Part shown: one piece after another, positions 1 through 12,257 of the stretch | How positions within the stretch are numbered: the first letter of the stretch is position 1 | How the letters are laid out: each line of letters begins with the position of its first letter | NCBI RefSeq assembly: GCF_032854445.1 | Contig: NC_088306.1 | Span: 9,138,193 to 9,202,192 of the forward strand | Direction of reading: 5' to 3' | DNA: 64,000 nt | DNA from: Liolophura sinensis | Lineage: Eukaryota; Mollusca; Polyplacophora; Chitonida; Chitonidae | Made by a program: the position numbers and the translations under genes | Notes under the pieces: model-generated | Database searches by the model: none | The model's input: only the letters and a program-made list of their open reading frames with translations | Told to the model about the DNA's origin: nothing

Positions 1-72
1 AATAAGAAAAAAAATTTCAAAAATAAAAGGTTGTTAAATTTGCACACCTAAATATAATTGTGAATGTTGTAG

Positions 73-189
73 GGGGCCCTGGGAGGATCCTTTGAAGAGG
101 ACAAACATGTGCATGTGCCTTTCGTGAGGAAGCCATTCTGTACCTACAGAGGTCATTCTGCTGACCTTCTCGATGTCTCCTGGTCAAAG
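73..189 (+). CDS. WDR44: WDR44 exon (first in window)
   Basis: The acceptor AG is at 71-72 and the donor gtcagg starts at 190. The exon is 117 nt, phase 0 at both ends, and encodes 39 residues with RKPFCTYRGHSADLLDVSW, the GH-start of a WD40 blade. It is too short and lacks a usable ATG, so homology and splice sites decide it. Confidence 0.88.
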
Positions 190-3100
190 GTCAGGGGTTA
201 ATTTGTGCTGTGTGACTGGAAAGCCAAGCCAATCTCTATGTCTGCCTACATTCTGTAAAACGGATTGGAAACAAGAGTCCACGTGATCTCCTTAGTAACA
301 AACGGCGTGGGTGAAGAAAACTGTCTTCCCAACCTTTTGGCTAGGAAAATGCCTAGTTTTGAATCGCTGTCAGTGATCTTGTATTCATTGGATTTGTATA
401 AGTTTCAGCTTTCCAGTTGATCTGAGTACTTCTGCGGAGCTTTCGTGATGTTATTTTGTACAACTAGGCTTTTCTCATCGCTAGAGCAATAGCAGAAAGT
501 GACCTTTTCCCCAATGATTTAACATTAGGCGACCATTTTGTTTTAGACATGAAAGGGTGGTCACATGACCCTCGACTTCCGATTCGTCATACAGATTGTA
601 ATGAATATGTGTACTTAAGTTTGAGCTCCCGGCAACATGTATCCCACTAGTTTTGATTGTGAATCTAAAGAAATGCTTGTTAACCCTGTTAAGTCCATCC
701 TCGCTGTGAGTTCGAGTCCAGCTCATGCTGGCTTCCTCTCCGGTCGTACGTGGGAAGGTCTGCCAGCTACCTGCAGATGGTTGTGGGTTTCTCCTGGGCT
801 CTGCCCGGTTTCCGCCCACCATAATGCTGGCCGCCGTCATATAAGTGAAATATTCTTGAGTATGGCATAAAACACCAATCAACAAATAAAGTTTAGTCCA
901 TCCTAATATAATTATACATGCTGTAAGCTACTGCAGATGTATACAGAATAAAGCATGTGCACCTAAAACATCAAACTCAAGGTTTTCACTACCATGTTTT
1001 TATTACTGTAACGCCCATTTAATAGCTCTGACTTAACAAATGAAAACCGACTCTCACTTGCTCAAACCTTTGCCACAGTGAATCCAATCACTAAATTGTG
1101 ACTCAAGTCTCAGCAAGTTCAATGAAATGCTCAAGTATGTTTTTATTCTTTTTGTTGCAGAATTATTTTATTTTGTCATCTTCGATGGACAAGACAGTGC
1201 GACTCTGGCACATCTCCAGGCGAGAGTGCTTGTGTACATTTCAACACATCGACTTTGTCACAGCCATTGTCTTTCATCCTCGTGTGAGCAATACTTACAT
1301 TTGCTGATAGAAATCCTACTTGTTTCCTGCCACCAAAATGCTGACCGCTGTAATACAAGTGAAATATTTTTGAGCACGATGTAAAACGCCACTCAAATAA
1401 ATAAATGAATAAAAGAAATCCGCCTCTCACATGCATATAACCATATGCTAAAAGAAGCTCTGCCTGGCTTCCTTCCACCATAATTCTGGCGACTGATGTA
1501 GTAGTGAAATATTCATGAGTATGACGTAAAACACCAATCAAATAAATAAATAAATAAAATAACCTGTCCAGAACAGGTAACACTCCTCTAATATGCCAAA
1601 ACATGCACTATGTGTGTATTTGAATTTGTTGAAGATTTAAGGTATCCAGTGTTGGATTGGATTGGATTGGATTGTTGGATTCGATTCGATTCGATTCGAT
1701 TCGATTCGATTCGATTCGATTCGATTGGACTGGATTGGATTACATATACAATGGCAGAAGGATTGACTTATCTCAGAAAATTTGCAGTGTGTGACTTCTA
1801 ACAGTGAGGCACACACAGGGCAGATTTAATTCTGGCCTTGGACAAGGATTTTGATTTCCCTGCTCTAACTGTTTCTACAAGCCTGTGTGTCAGTATCTGT
1901 ATGTCCCTTATGGGAGAGTGTCAAAGGTCAGTGGTTTACCCCAGGCACTTTGGTTTTCTCCACCCTTAAAACTGACAGCCATTATACAAGTGAAAAATTA
2001 GGCAGTTGATCAGTTAAAAGATTTCTTTAACCTTTGTAATAATTGTAGGATTATAGAAGTGAAGTATTCCTCAGTAGGACATTTGTTGACACCAGTTCTT
2101 CAAGTCAATGTTTGGACAAGTTCGGTGGTCTAAAGGTTAGATCATCTGTCTTGAAGCTCAGAGACCTGGACTTTGACTTATAATATGGTACTTGCTGCTG
2201 CCACGCTGTGAGGTTAGAGCAAGGAAATGGGACTGGTTGGCCCAGTGTCAGTATAATTTGACTGGGTGGGGTGTCATGTCTGGTGTCTTCAGCATAATAC
2301 TTCAGTGGTGGCCACAAGAAGACAAAGTATATGTACACAGACCTGATGACTCCTTGTCATCACATGACTGAAAATTTGTTAAGTACAGTGTTAAACCCCA
2401 AGCATTCATTCGTTCATTGAGATCAGGTTTGTTTCCCTTTGTGGTTGTTTACCGCAGGATGATCGGTACTTTTTGAGTGGTTCGCTGGATGGCAAACTTC
2501 GGCTGTGGAACATTCCGGACAAGAAGGTGACCTTGTGGAACGAGGTCAGTGGGCCGTCCAACCTCATCACCACCGCCAATTTCTGTCAGAACGGCAAATT
2601 TGCTGTGGTGGGAACCTACGACGGCAAGTGTATCTTCTACAGCACAGATGTAAGTATAGAGAACACATGTACAATATACATCATGATAATCAACTTTATT
2701 TAGACTCAGTGGTCCATTTATCCAGTAAGGCCGAATCACACCTAAGACGTTAAAAGATGTCCAGAACTCATGGCCTTCAACATGAAGGGGATAGTGCAAC
2801 GACTGGTTGACCCGTATCAGTATAATGGCTCGGGCCGGGAGGCTTACTTGCCTTCGATAAGCCGTCTCAGTGAAGCAGCACTAGATAAAAGATCGGTGGA
2901 AATCCATCCTGCAACAAGGAGGCACATTACATGCACTCTAAGGATTCCTTCGTCGTCATATGACTGAAAAATTATTAAGTATGACGTTGAACCCCAAGCA
3001 CTCACTTACTCCAGAAAGACTTATCTTGAATGAAACTGAGTAAAAGACTGTAAATACATTATACCCACTCTAGATTTTAACACGTTTACATCTCAATTGC

Positions 3101-6100
3101 ACTCATTGAGGACCGGTAGATCCAGGATCAATCCTTGGTCGAGTCACACCTAAGACTTTAAAAGAGGAAGTTGTAACTTCCTCGCTTGGCGTTCAGCATG
3201 AAGGGGATAGTGCAACGACTGGTTGACCCGTATCAGTATAATGGCTCGGGCGGGGCGGCTTACTTGCCTTCGATAAGCCGTCTCAGTGAAGCAGCACTAG
3301 ATAAAAGAGCGGTGGAAATCCATCCTGCAACAAGGAGGCACATTACATGCACTCTAAGGATTCCTTCGTCGTCATATGACTGAAAAATTATTAAGTATGA
3401 CGTTAAACCCCAAGCACTCACTCACTCCAGAAAGACTTATCTTGAATGAAACTGAGCAAAAGACTGTAAATACATTATACCCACTCTAGATTTTAACAGG
3501 TTTACATCTAAATTGCGCTCATTGAGTAAATCAAAAGCCTTACAATGTCATCTAATGTCATCAACAAACTAAGCTGGACTTGTTTCTATTACTGTAATTC
3601 CTCAACCTTTTCACATAATTGTTTATTTATTCAGGCATATTCCGAAGGCATTATTGTGTGTAGACTGATAAAATTATACTTTTCGTAAAATTCCGAAACT
3701 GGCCAATCCAACTTATGTATTTTTGTCTCCAAAAGCAAATTAAAAATGTGGGTAAATTGCACTGAAAGTTGCTCTTTCATATGCGCGAAGGTTGAAGAAT
3801 CAGGGTACCTGAGAAAGAACCCGTTTCCACTTATCACAAGGACAATGATTTGCATATTAACCATATGAGCGGGAGGTATAGTACATTTATAATATCAGCG
3901 GCTATCTCGTCATTCTTTACTTAATCAGTAACTGATACATGCAGCTTCATTCTCCATTAAAACAGTTTCGAAATCAGTTATCAGAGTGCCAAATGCTTGG
4001 GAGACAAGGAAAATCCATACGTACACTACTATTGGATGGCTTATGTCATGTGATCCTATTTAAAGCTCTTGGAGAACTGTGACGGAGATTAGAAATAAGA
4101 AATTTCGACATTAAAATATTGAATTGAAACAAGTTTTTTTGGAAAGCTGGGCAGGCTTAAGGAGAAGTTGAAAATAAGATAAGCTTGTATGAGTGCCATT
4201 GACAATTCTTAATTTATTAGCATACTTTTGAAATTCCTTGATTGGTTCCATCTTTTTTATTTTTTTCTTTCTCAGCAACTGAAGTACTACACTCAGATTC
4301 ATGTCCGATCTACACGAGGAAAGAATGCTCGGGGACGTAAAATTACAGGCATCGAACCAATGATAGGCGAGGACAGGGTAGGTACAGGTTTACAGTGGCA
4401 TTGAGACAGGAAAGCTAGTATTTAAATCTCTGATGGAAATTTTTGTATAGTTCTGTGAATTTGTTCCCAATGTTAATTTGCATCATGAATATCTCCTTGC
4501 TGGGCTTCGAGTACAGGTTTTCTCAGTGTGTGTTTGTGGGAAGATCACATGTGACTTTTCCTGTAGGTTTTTGTATGAAAATGTCTTAGGTAGACTTCCA
4601 AAACAATTTTTGTCAAGTTCTTCCAACATCATTATTATAACTGACTACATGAACAGAAAGTGACTGCATAAAGCAGTTTTTTATTAAGTTCTTCAGCAGG
4701 ATTTACATTTTACACTAGTGACTACATGAACACATAGCTGCTGCATGAAGACAGTGACTGCATGAACAAATGGTGACTGCATGAACTCATAGTGACAACA
4801 TGAACACATTGTGACTGCATGGACCCATGGTGACTGCATGAACAAAGTGATTGCATGAACACATAGTGACTGCATGAACACAGTGACTGCATGAACACAG
4901 TGACTGCATGAACACACAGTGATTGCATGAACACATAGTGACTGCATGAACACATAATGACTGCATGAACACATAGTGACTGCATGAACACAATGACTAT
5001 CTGAACACATAGTAACCACATGAATACAATGACTATCTGAACACTGACTGCATGAACATAATGACTTCATGAACATATAGTGACTGCATGAACACATAGT
5101 GACTACATGAACACAGTGACTACATGAACACAATGACTATCTAAACACATAGTGACTACATGAAACAATTTTTGTCTTGTTCTTCAGCAGTATTTGCATC
5201 TTACATTGGTGACTATTGTCCTAAAATCGTGGTTTTCTCCTACCATAATGCTGGCCACCATCGTCAGATTGTATAAGTGAAATATTCTTGGGTAAGGCCT
5301 AACACACCAATCAAATCAATACATAAATCCTAAAATGGGACCAGTGTTGATGCAAACACCAGTCAGAATGATCTATCATTGACGCCATGTTGTCTGTGTT
5401 TCCCAGGTGCTAGTGACCTCAAACGACTCGCGTATTCGCCTGTATGACCTGAGGGACCTGACCTTGACCTGTAAATATAAAGGTTGTACTAACAACAGCA
5501 GTCAAATCAAGTCAAGCTTTAGGTAAGTACCACTTCAGAGTCTGGAGGCCGCGGAATTAAACCCAGGTCGGGTCATACCAAAGTACTGGCTGCTGCCTCG
5601 ATTGTCGTATACCATATTTTAGGTGGCTCAGTTGGTAAGCGTGCTAGCGCAGCATAATGACAAAGGAGCCACTCACCAATGCAGTCACTGTGAGTTCAAG
5701 TCCACCTGCTGACTTCCTCTCAGGCCATACATGGGAAGGTCTGGCAGCAACCTATGGATGGTTGTTGGTTTCCACCGGGCCTTGCTCAGTTTGCTCACAC
5801 CATAATGCTGGCCACCGTCGTATAAATGAAATATTCTTGAGTACTGCGTAAAACACCAGTCAAATAAAAAAATCAATGAAGACAGGTCTTGCATGCTTCT
5901 GTTTCTACAGTTAAAGGATACATGAATTGCTCGGTATTCATTTTTTGATGTGGAGTATATGATGGGCCCTAACATATAGAAGTACAAGAAAGCTTCTTGC
6001 TTTTTTCTTGGGGCATATAAATGGCTTTAAGTTACATTTTTCCAAGGGCCCCATTGGTCAGTCTGGAAATTAAGTAGCCGGGTATGGTGACATCAGCAGT

Positions 6101-7694
6101 GATAACTGTTCTTTTCTGGAGGGAGAGCTTGAGCTTGGGGCACTAAGCTGGTCACACATTCCCAGTATGTTTAAGGATGACATCATTTCCAAATATTTCC
6201 AACCATTTAATATGGAAAATAATATAACATAGAGGAGATATTAACAAATATAAAAAATGCCTCATAAGTGATTTTTTTTTTTTGTTTATTTTCTTAAAAC
6301 CATAGTCTTCGTTTTATAGTACTTTTTCTGGTTGACGTGGTTTCCCCCACACTCTGTCTGTTTCCTTCTGGCTCTGTCTTTTTTCCTGGGGAATCCAACT
6401 GGATTTTGCTGGGTTTTGTATACTCTCCACCAGACCATTAGGGTGTCCTCCAGGGTCTGTCCAGGTTTCTTTAGGCTCTGTGGACAGGACGTGAGTGAAT
6501 TCTCTGCTTTCACTATTCATTGGGTCGAGGAGACAAGAAGTACTATACTCCACTTGTGTGTCTATTTGCTGTGCATCATGTGAGAAAGGTAATCAGTCAC
6601 TTGCCAGAGGTCAGTGGTTTATTTCCTCCACTCATAAAACTGACCTCCTCTTCTGTTATACTCTGTGTAGTGGGTTAGAGATGACATTGTTTCCTGACTC
6701 TTGTGCTTATCTTCCAGTCCCAAGAGTAAATACATCATCTGTGGTTCTGAAGATCACTTCATCTACATCTGGAAAGCACACCACGAGTTATACAAGTTCT
6801 CCTCAGCACGGAGAGACCGCAATGACTTCTGGGAAGCCATCAAAGGTAGGTAACTCTGTCAACACAGCAATGCTGGGTTTTTTTGGTTTTTTTTTTCTTT
6901 TCATGCCGACTTGTCCTTTCTTAGGTGATTCAGAAATTGGTGTCATTTGCAAGGAACAATGAGGCGTGGATTCTGAGATTGTGAATTCCTGCGACTCTCA
7001 CTGTTTGTTGAGCTTGACCAACAATGCATGTGTTACATTCGTTATAAAGACCACTGGCCTTAGATCAGTGTGGTATGCATATCTATTCGTCAATTGTGGC
7101 AGAGTTGGTCATTGACTTGCCAAAGATTGATGGTTTTATAACAGAAACACCAAAGTTTCCAACACTCATGAAAGTGGCTGCCATCATATAAGTGAACTAT
7201 TCTTGAATATGGCACTGAATAACAAAATCAGAAATACTGTATGTAAAAACACACTTTCAAAGCACATAATAGCCTTAAAGTAATATATTTTATTCCAACT
7301 CTAATGCTTTTCTGATGAGAAATTAATGTAACTTCACAAGAAAATACTGAAGTGACCTTAGAAGGCGGAATCACCTTAGTTAGTTGTCAAAAAGAGTCAA
7401 ACAAAATATGTAACTTAAAAAATCTAGGCGAAATATAGTAAACTGAAATGTAAACAGTTTGTACCCGTGAAAAAAAGTTGTAATTACCTCCAGTTTATTT
7501 AATTTCCAGTGCATAATGCTGTGGTGACTGCTGCTATCTTTGCTCCCAACCCCAGCCTGTTTAGTCCGACCAGTGAGGTGTCTGGTTTCAAACAGCAGAC
7601 GGTGCAGGAGAGCTTCCCAGGGGAGATAATTGTCAGTGTGGATTTCACAGGAACGATCAAAGTTATCCAGAACACACCAACACACAATGTATGA
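73..7694 (+). CDS. WDR44: WDR44 (Rab11-binding WD40 protein), 3' part of gene, seven coding exons
   Basis: Coding exons are 73-189, 1161-1283, 2458-2649, 4276-4377, 5407-5522, 6718-6845 and 7510-7694. They join in frame into 320 residues ending in TGA, and each internal junction is GT/AG. The residues follow the C-terminal WD40 propeller of vertebrate WDR44 closely, as recalled from the family: motifs such as SSSMDKTVRLWHISRREC, SGSLDGKLRLWNIPDKK and FAPNPSL are recognisable, and the blades end in LWH, LWN, LYD and IWK. WDR44 (rabphilin-11/Rab11BP) is a known Rab11 effector on recycling endosomes and at the trans-Golgi. The gene enters from the left edge, so the N-terminal region and first blades are missing here. 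The last blade has a shorter acidic/serine linker than I recall for the human protein. Introns hold SINEs and minisatellites. The neighbour downstream is convergent. Confidence 0.95.
698..889 (+). repeat. SINE family 1 (tRNA-headed), WDR44 intron
   Basis: Box-B-like GAGTTCGAGTCC, then the family body (ggtctgcc...ccataatgctggccgccgtc) and tail 'gtgaaatattcttgagta..caccaatcaa'. The start of the head is lost. The tail motif is shared by all copies listed as family 1. Confidence 0.85.
1161..1283 (+). CDS. WDR44: WDR44 exon (second in window)
   Basis: A pyrimidine tract and CAG end at 1160 and gtgagc starts at 1284. The 41 residues begin NYFILSSSMDKTVRLWH and run into the next blade (HIDFVTAIVFHPR). 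Phase 0 at both ends. Confidence 0.93.
1317..1415 (+). repeat. SINE family 1, 3' part
   Basis: Truncated copy: 'accaaaatgctgaccgctg' and the AAATAAAT tail, 34 bp after a WDR44 exon. Confidence 0.75.
1455..1560 (+). repeat. SINE family 1, 3' part
   Basis: A second truncated copy in tandem with the previous one, ending (AAAT)n. Confidence 0.75.
1652..1740 (+). repeat. GATTC/GATTG pentanucleotide microsatellite
   Basis: About nine TTCGA units flanked on both sides by TTGGA units in a WDR44 intron. Confidence 0.95.
1895..2015 (+). repeat. SINE-like family 3 fragment
   Basis: 'caaaggtcagtggtttaccc', 'aaaactgacagccat' and 'acaagtgaaaaatta' define a third dispersed type, with relatives near 7063, 45230, 61558 and 62040. 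Confidence 0.5.
2120..2410 (+). repeat. SINE-like family 2b
   Basis: Shares only the 3' end with 2a ('catatgactgaaa..ttaag..gttaaaccccaagca'); its middle has 'ggactggttggcccagtgtc'. Lies just before the WDR44 exon at 2458. Confidence 0.65.
2458..2649 (+). CDS. WDR44: WDR44 exon (third in window)
   Basis: The acceptor accgcag ends at 2457 and gtaagt starts at 2650. It encodes 64 residues that finish one WD40 blade (SGSLDGKLRLWN) and contain most of the next (TTANFCQNGKFAVVGTYDG). Phase 0 at both ends. Confidence 0.95.
2702..3000 (+). repeat. SINE-like family 2a, copy 1
   Basis: Shares 'agtgcaacgactggttgacc', 'cctgcaacaaggaggcac' and the end 'tatgacgttgaaccccaag' with copies at 3112, 12258 and 34085. 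Confidence 0.75.
3112..3416 (+). repeat. SINE-like family 2a, copy 2 (local tandem duplicate)
   Basis: About 95% identical to the copy 416 bp upstream, and the ~110 bp after each copy are also duplicated (3003-3110 and 3421-3528). A tRNA-like 'ggtcgagtcac' segment is near its start. Confidence 0.8.
3590..3808 (-). mobile_element. MITE-C copy (WDR44 intron)
   Basis: Terminal repeat CTGTAATTCCTCAACCTTTT at the left and 'gcgaaggttgaagaat' at the right. The interior is inverted relative to the other copies. Confidence 0.75.
4276..4377 (+). CDS. WDR44: WDR44 exon (fourth in window)
   Basis: The acceptor ctttctcag ends at 4275 and gtaggt starts at 4378. It encodes 34 residues (QLKYYTQIHVRSTRGKN and KITGIEPM), matching the basic inter-blade segment of WDR44. 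Phase 0 at both ends. Confidence 0.92.
4733..5165 (+). repeat. minisatellite, ~19-bp TGACTGCATGAACACATAG unit
   Basis: About 22 diverged units in a WDR44 intron; unit length varies. Translations of it on the complement are repeat artefacts. Confidence 0.95.
5228..5328 (+). repeat. SINE family 1, 3' part
   Basis: 'ccataatgctggccaccatc' and the tail, shortly before the WDR44 exon at 5407. Confidence 0.75.
5407..5522 (+). CDS. WDR44: WDR44 exon (fifth in window)
   Basis: The acceptor tttcccag ends at 5406 and gtaagt starts at 5523. Residues VLVTSNDSRIRLYDLRDL identify the blade. The exon ends with two bases of a split Ser codon (phase 2). Confidence 0.93.
5620..5873 (+). repeat. SINE family 1, near full length
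   Basis: Box A GGTGGCTCAGTTGG and box B GAGTTCAAGTCC are both visible, followed by body and tail. This marks the head as tRNA-derived. Confidence 0.85.
6718..6845 (+). CDS. WDR44: WDR44 exon (sixth in window)
   Basis: The acceptor cttccag ends at 6717 and gtaggt starts at 6846. One base completes the split Ser, then PKSKYIICGSEDHFIYIWK and RRDRNDFWEAIK follow, with one base of a split Val codon at the end. The longer open frame overlapping here in another phase is a shadow. Confidence 0.93.
7063..7224 (+). repeat. SINE-like family 3 copy
   Basis: 'gacttgccaaagattgatgg', 'ggctgccatcatataagtga' and a decayed tail; in the last WDR44 intron. Confidence 0.55.
7510..7694 (+). CDS. WDR44: WDR44 last coding exon
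   Basis: The acceptor aatttccag ends at 7509. The exon encodes HNAVVTAAIFAPNPSL, a short linker, and SVDFTGTIKVI, the final blade strand, then stops with TGA at 7692-7694. Confidence 0.94.
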
Positions 7695-9135
7695 AATGAT
7701 CAAATTGTATGTAAATTAAATTGAATATTATATTTAATCATCTTCAGTAAGATATCAGATATTTTAAAGATATATTTACTACTTTAATTCTAACTCAACT
7801 GCTGTCCTGTAAGATTTGTAGTATATTTTTCAGTGATGTTGTCATATATTGGTGATCTGGTGATCAAACTGTATATTATCTACATTATATGATTATGCAG
7901 TATATTACTGCAACACGACAGACAGAAATCCTGTACATATAGTCTTCGATGCCTATGAAATCTCTGCATGAAAGCCTTCTGGTGTAAAATATCTCTCTTT
8001 CTTTCTTACCTGTCAGTGGGTTTTCTGTATACCTGTCAAAGTAATGACCAACATAGAGTTACAGTATCATTCAATAGTGGATTAAAATTGTAAATTGCTC
8101 AGTATCTTTATAATAGTTTGCATTTTTGTTTTACAAAGAATTGTTTGCCAAAATTTGTTGAGGTCAGAGGAATACTTTTTACTTTGAATGCTGTGTGTTT
8201 CATTGCCAGCAGTTTTTTGACAATCATTGCTGAATGTTGTAAAATTCATGTTTTGTTGAAGCTACAATTGAGAATTTGAGATTTAGAAACATTTCACCTG
8301 CCAGACAAACTGAATTTTGGAATTTTGTTACTGAAGGGACAGCTAGATTAAAGTTGTTGTATATACATGTAAACGATTTGCACTAGCAGCCATGTTGGAA
8401 TATGAACAAGCAGCTTGCATTTGCCACTGTCTCTGCTGGAGCTCCTGGTGTACGGTACATTCTCAATAATTACAGACGCATTTTCGGAAATGGAGTATGA
8501 TGATGCCTCGCAAGAGCTGTTGTTTTGAAGTAGTAAACTCTCTGTAGGGAGGAAGGCATTACTGGTAGTCAGTCAATGATAGTAGTCCATGCCTCAGGGA
8601 GACTCACCAGCTTGGCAAGACAGGGAGAAACAAACTGCCGGGTTTTTAAAGATTCAGTTTTTTGTGCCATTGAACGGTTGTTTTAAAATGCCGTTTAATG
8701 TTCTGCTTACAAACTACCTTTCACTGCGTGCACCAGGTCATAAAATCCTTTTGTTAGAGATCCAACATGGCCTTCAGCACAAGTCATCAATATTTGTAAC
8801 ATTTTGAACATGATTATGATATTAACAGATGTACAGTTATATGTACATAGGTACAGCATCTGATTCTTGTTTGCGCGTGTGTGTATCTATGTGTGCATAG
8901 TTAAAAATAGTTGTTGGAATATTTATAACTTTATTTCTACCAGCACCAGTGATGTTTATTTTTATGAGCTGACAGATTATTGATTATTGAATAATCAATT
9001 TTGCTGTCTTGTTACAGATTGTGTTTATTGTTGCTTTTTTTTTTTTCTTTTTTTTTTTTTAATACCTTGTCCTTGCTAATCTCTTATAAGGAATACCACT
9101 GTTTCTAGTCCAAGCATGTATGTTTCTACGAGCTT

Positions 9136-9141
9136 AATAAA
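9136..9141 (+). terminator. candidate WDR44 polyadenylation signal
   Basis: AATAAA in AT-rich DNA 1.44 kb after the WDR44 stop codon. It is the first canonical hexamer I noticed downstream on the + strand. Its use is not shown by sequence; an ATTAAA at 7715 is an alternative. Confidence 0.3.
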
Positions 9142-9708
9142 GATTTTATATGGAAGATATCTATTAAAATATTGATTCATATCTTGTTTTTTCTCACATC
9201 TACTAACGTTCATTTCAAAAACATGAAGCACAGATTCAAAAGCAAAGACTATGATCATTTCAACCCTGAAATATTATACAGACATTTCTATATTTGCATT
9301 AATTTGTAATTATTGGATATAGGAATCACAAAAAGAGGACAAGTATTGTTTTCATTCTGCCATGGTTAAAAGCACCTGATTGGATAAAAGCTTTCTGCTG
9401 CATCCAATCAAATTGTCCTCTGAGGTTGCAGATTCAAACCAAGCTTTTAAGTCAGCTTTACGTTTAAAAGGTTGTCTAGTATGTGGCTCTCCACTCGTAC
9501 AGTTTATTGTCTCTCTTGTGTTATGAAAGTGAAAATTTCTGTACATATATTTCAGTAAGTACACGTATATACAACTACAGGTATGAAAAAAAAGTTTCCC
9601 TGTCATTTTTTTTTTAACCAATGGAAACATGTTTTTTAAACAGGTGACATATGAGATGGCATGGTTACATCCAAGTCTTGTTAAGCTGTAATATGGAGTG
9701 TGTCGGGT

Positions 9709-9845
9709 ATTAAAAACTCGTGGCCAGACGTGGTTCTGTCCTGTTTCCCCCGCCCACAAACTTCATCACTGTTGTAGTTCTTACAAGTGAAATATTCATG
9801 GGCAGAGTCATTATGCCCCATCAAATAATTAAACAAATTAAACAA
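9709..9845 (+). repeat. SINE family 1, degenerate
   Basis: Only the tail region ('agtgaaatattcatgg', 'catcaaataatt') can be followed. Confidence 0.5.
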
Positions 9846-10146
9846 AACGTGATCAGAATCTGGATAGTGAACTCAAATCGATCTGGCCAGGTCAGTGCTG
9901 AGATTTCATTCTAGTTTGTGGTTTTTGAGTTTTAATTTATAATTTTTTAATTTCTTGTGATCTTTATATAACGGTAATTGAAAATGTCGGCCTTTTATTC
10001 ATTTTGATTTCAGACATGTCAGATGTTTTCCTATATTCTTGTCGAAAACCATAATAACTTATCTGGTTTTTGGTGTTGCCATGATATATAGTTGAAATAC
10101 TGTCAGCAATTCATTAATTCCTTCACCGTATGTATATATATGTAAT

Positions 10147-10515
10147 ATATGTATGTATCCTTGGGGTTTAACGTCGTACTTAACAATTGTTCACTCATAT
10201 GATGACCACAGCTTATTAGGTGTGCCTGTGTTGTGTCTTCTCGTGGCAGGGTGAGTCCATGCTGCCAAAGTGCTGCCGCACTGAAATATCGTGCCGAAGA
10301 CACCACCCAGTCACGTTATAATGACACCAGGCCAACCAGTCATGTTTCCTTGCCCTAGCCTCTTAGTGCTGAGTGCCAAGCGAGGCAGCACCAAGTACTA
10401 TTTTTAAAGCGAAATGCCTGTAAGAAATAACCATGTAAACTGTGAGCGTGGCTGGCTCAGATGGATTAAATATCATTTTTAAAGTCTTTGGTATGCATTC
10501 ATTGCAGTTTATCCT
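10147..10515 (-). repeat. SINE-like family 2b
   Basis: Reverse copy, from 'tatccttggggtttaacgtc' to 'gccaagcgaggcagc', followed by 'ggctggctcagatggattaa', which is shared with the copy at 35275. Confidence 0.65.
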
Positions 10516-12257
10516 GTATTCACACAGGTTGCTGTCAGATTTCAGTCAGCATGTACAGGTCAGCAACACTTTGTTTAACCTGGTGAGCTAACTCCTCACA
10601 GTGCCAAAATCAATAACCACATATACACAAGAAAATGAAGTAAACCAGTAAATATTCAATAAGCATCTGTATAAAAATGTATTTATCTTCCTGTATCATG
10701 GGTGACTACATATAATACATCATCTTATACAGTGAGAAAGCCCAAATGACAGTAAGGTGCATCATTCTCTTCTGTGACGTTGCAGCGCGAGTGAACTTCG
10801 TATATACATTTTATGAGCGCACATACTCTGATAACTGTTCACATCTTTGGGCCATATGGATACAGGTGGGAAGGAGTTTTATGAATTCCCCATAGCGTTC
10901 ACATGTACCTACTTCATGAATCAAACGAAGAATCAGAAGACAGAATATTACAACCAACATCAAAAATTTTGGAATTCATTTACATCATTTGAGCCTAGAA
11001 CAAACGGACAACATTTGCTGTCGAAAATCGGATTGTCAGATCCCGTCATCAACTGATATGGAATATTGGTTACCCGATCTGACAAGATCCAGACTGTCTG
11101 CAGACGAGCAAAAAAAAAACCTTGTACCTGGCTCATTTATGTCTGGATTTTTTGTTGCCCAAAATTAAAAAGCTGAATCTTTGGATCAAGCATCCCAGAA
11201 ATTTCAAGGATTTTTTTGTTGTCTGGATCAAGAAATCTCTTTTTCGATGACAAATACTGTCCATGTGCGCTGGGCTTAATGTAACTGGCAATGAGGAAAG
11301 CTAGAAATTAAGCCAGGTACAGTGAAACATGGCCAGCTTTTTACAAAGATTGCAATAACCCTGTGGAGAAAAACATCTACTGATTAAAACGTTTAAACCA
11401 TGAGGACATGTGAAGAAAAACAAGTATTGCACAGGTACAGGTGAGCAGCACAAGAACCAGGAGGTCCCAGGTTCAATCCCCACTAAGGTCAGGCATATGA
11501 CTTTACAAAACCAGGCAATCTTTGTCCGCGCACCTCAACACCTGTAAGTCGTGCTAGTGGTCATCTACATAGTGGCAATAGGGGCACCATATCGAGAAAC
11601 TAATGCACTACCTCTACACCCCAGCAGATGAATGGTAGTGAAATGTTGAAAACCTCCAACAAATGTGCTAGTGGTGAGCTAGTGGTGAGCTAGTGGTGAG
11701 CTAGAGGAATGCCATTTAACCCTCAGTGAGACTGATGTTGTAAATCAGTATACAACTGAGACTGACCACATCTATTACAGCTCAAATATCTTTACCTCTT
11801 ATATACAAGTACAAACAATATACACAAATAAAAAAAATAGTTTTAAGCTTTGAAGAATTAACCAAATATACCTGCATACAAACTGTACATACAACTGTGC
11901 AGTTCGAAATAAGAATATGAGAAAACACAATTTCACCGGATATTCAGTAATGTCAGCGAAAGACACGGATCGCAATGGCACTGGACATACATGTGGTTCT
12001 ACCAGTCAGTGGTTCTACCAGTCAGTGGTTCCACTATAGGCCTGTCAGAAGAACATACTGTTGACAAATCTGAGTAAAAATGACAAATACAAATTGTGGC
12101 CGCAGTGAACCAAAAATGGAAATGCAGCCTGTAAGCTTAGTGGAAGCGTTTAATTGGGGAGGACAATCAAGGGCTATCATTAAGTCATGTAAGTGAAATG
12201 GTGTTCAAACATGAAGTGCTGTATAGACATATGTCCTGTCCAAAGTAAATGGACCTA

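Noticed and set aside
2770..3383. Two near-identical 65-residue frames
   Set aside because: They are translations of the duplicated SINE-like family 2a, not conserved proteins; they lie in an intron of WDR44.
4693..5133. 146-residue Cys/His-rich frame on the complement
   Set aside because: It lies wholly in the 19-bp minisatellite; open in several frames because the unit lacks stops.
6286..6962. Overlapping frames on both strands near the sixth WDR44 exon
   Set aside because: Different frame from the homologous exon; no domain similarity.
11440..11520. Box-B-like GGTTCAATCCCC, candidate tRNA
   Set aside because: No matching box A at the right distance and no acceptor-stem pairing; probably another decayed SINE head.
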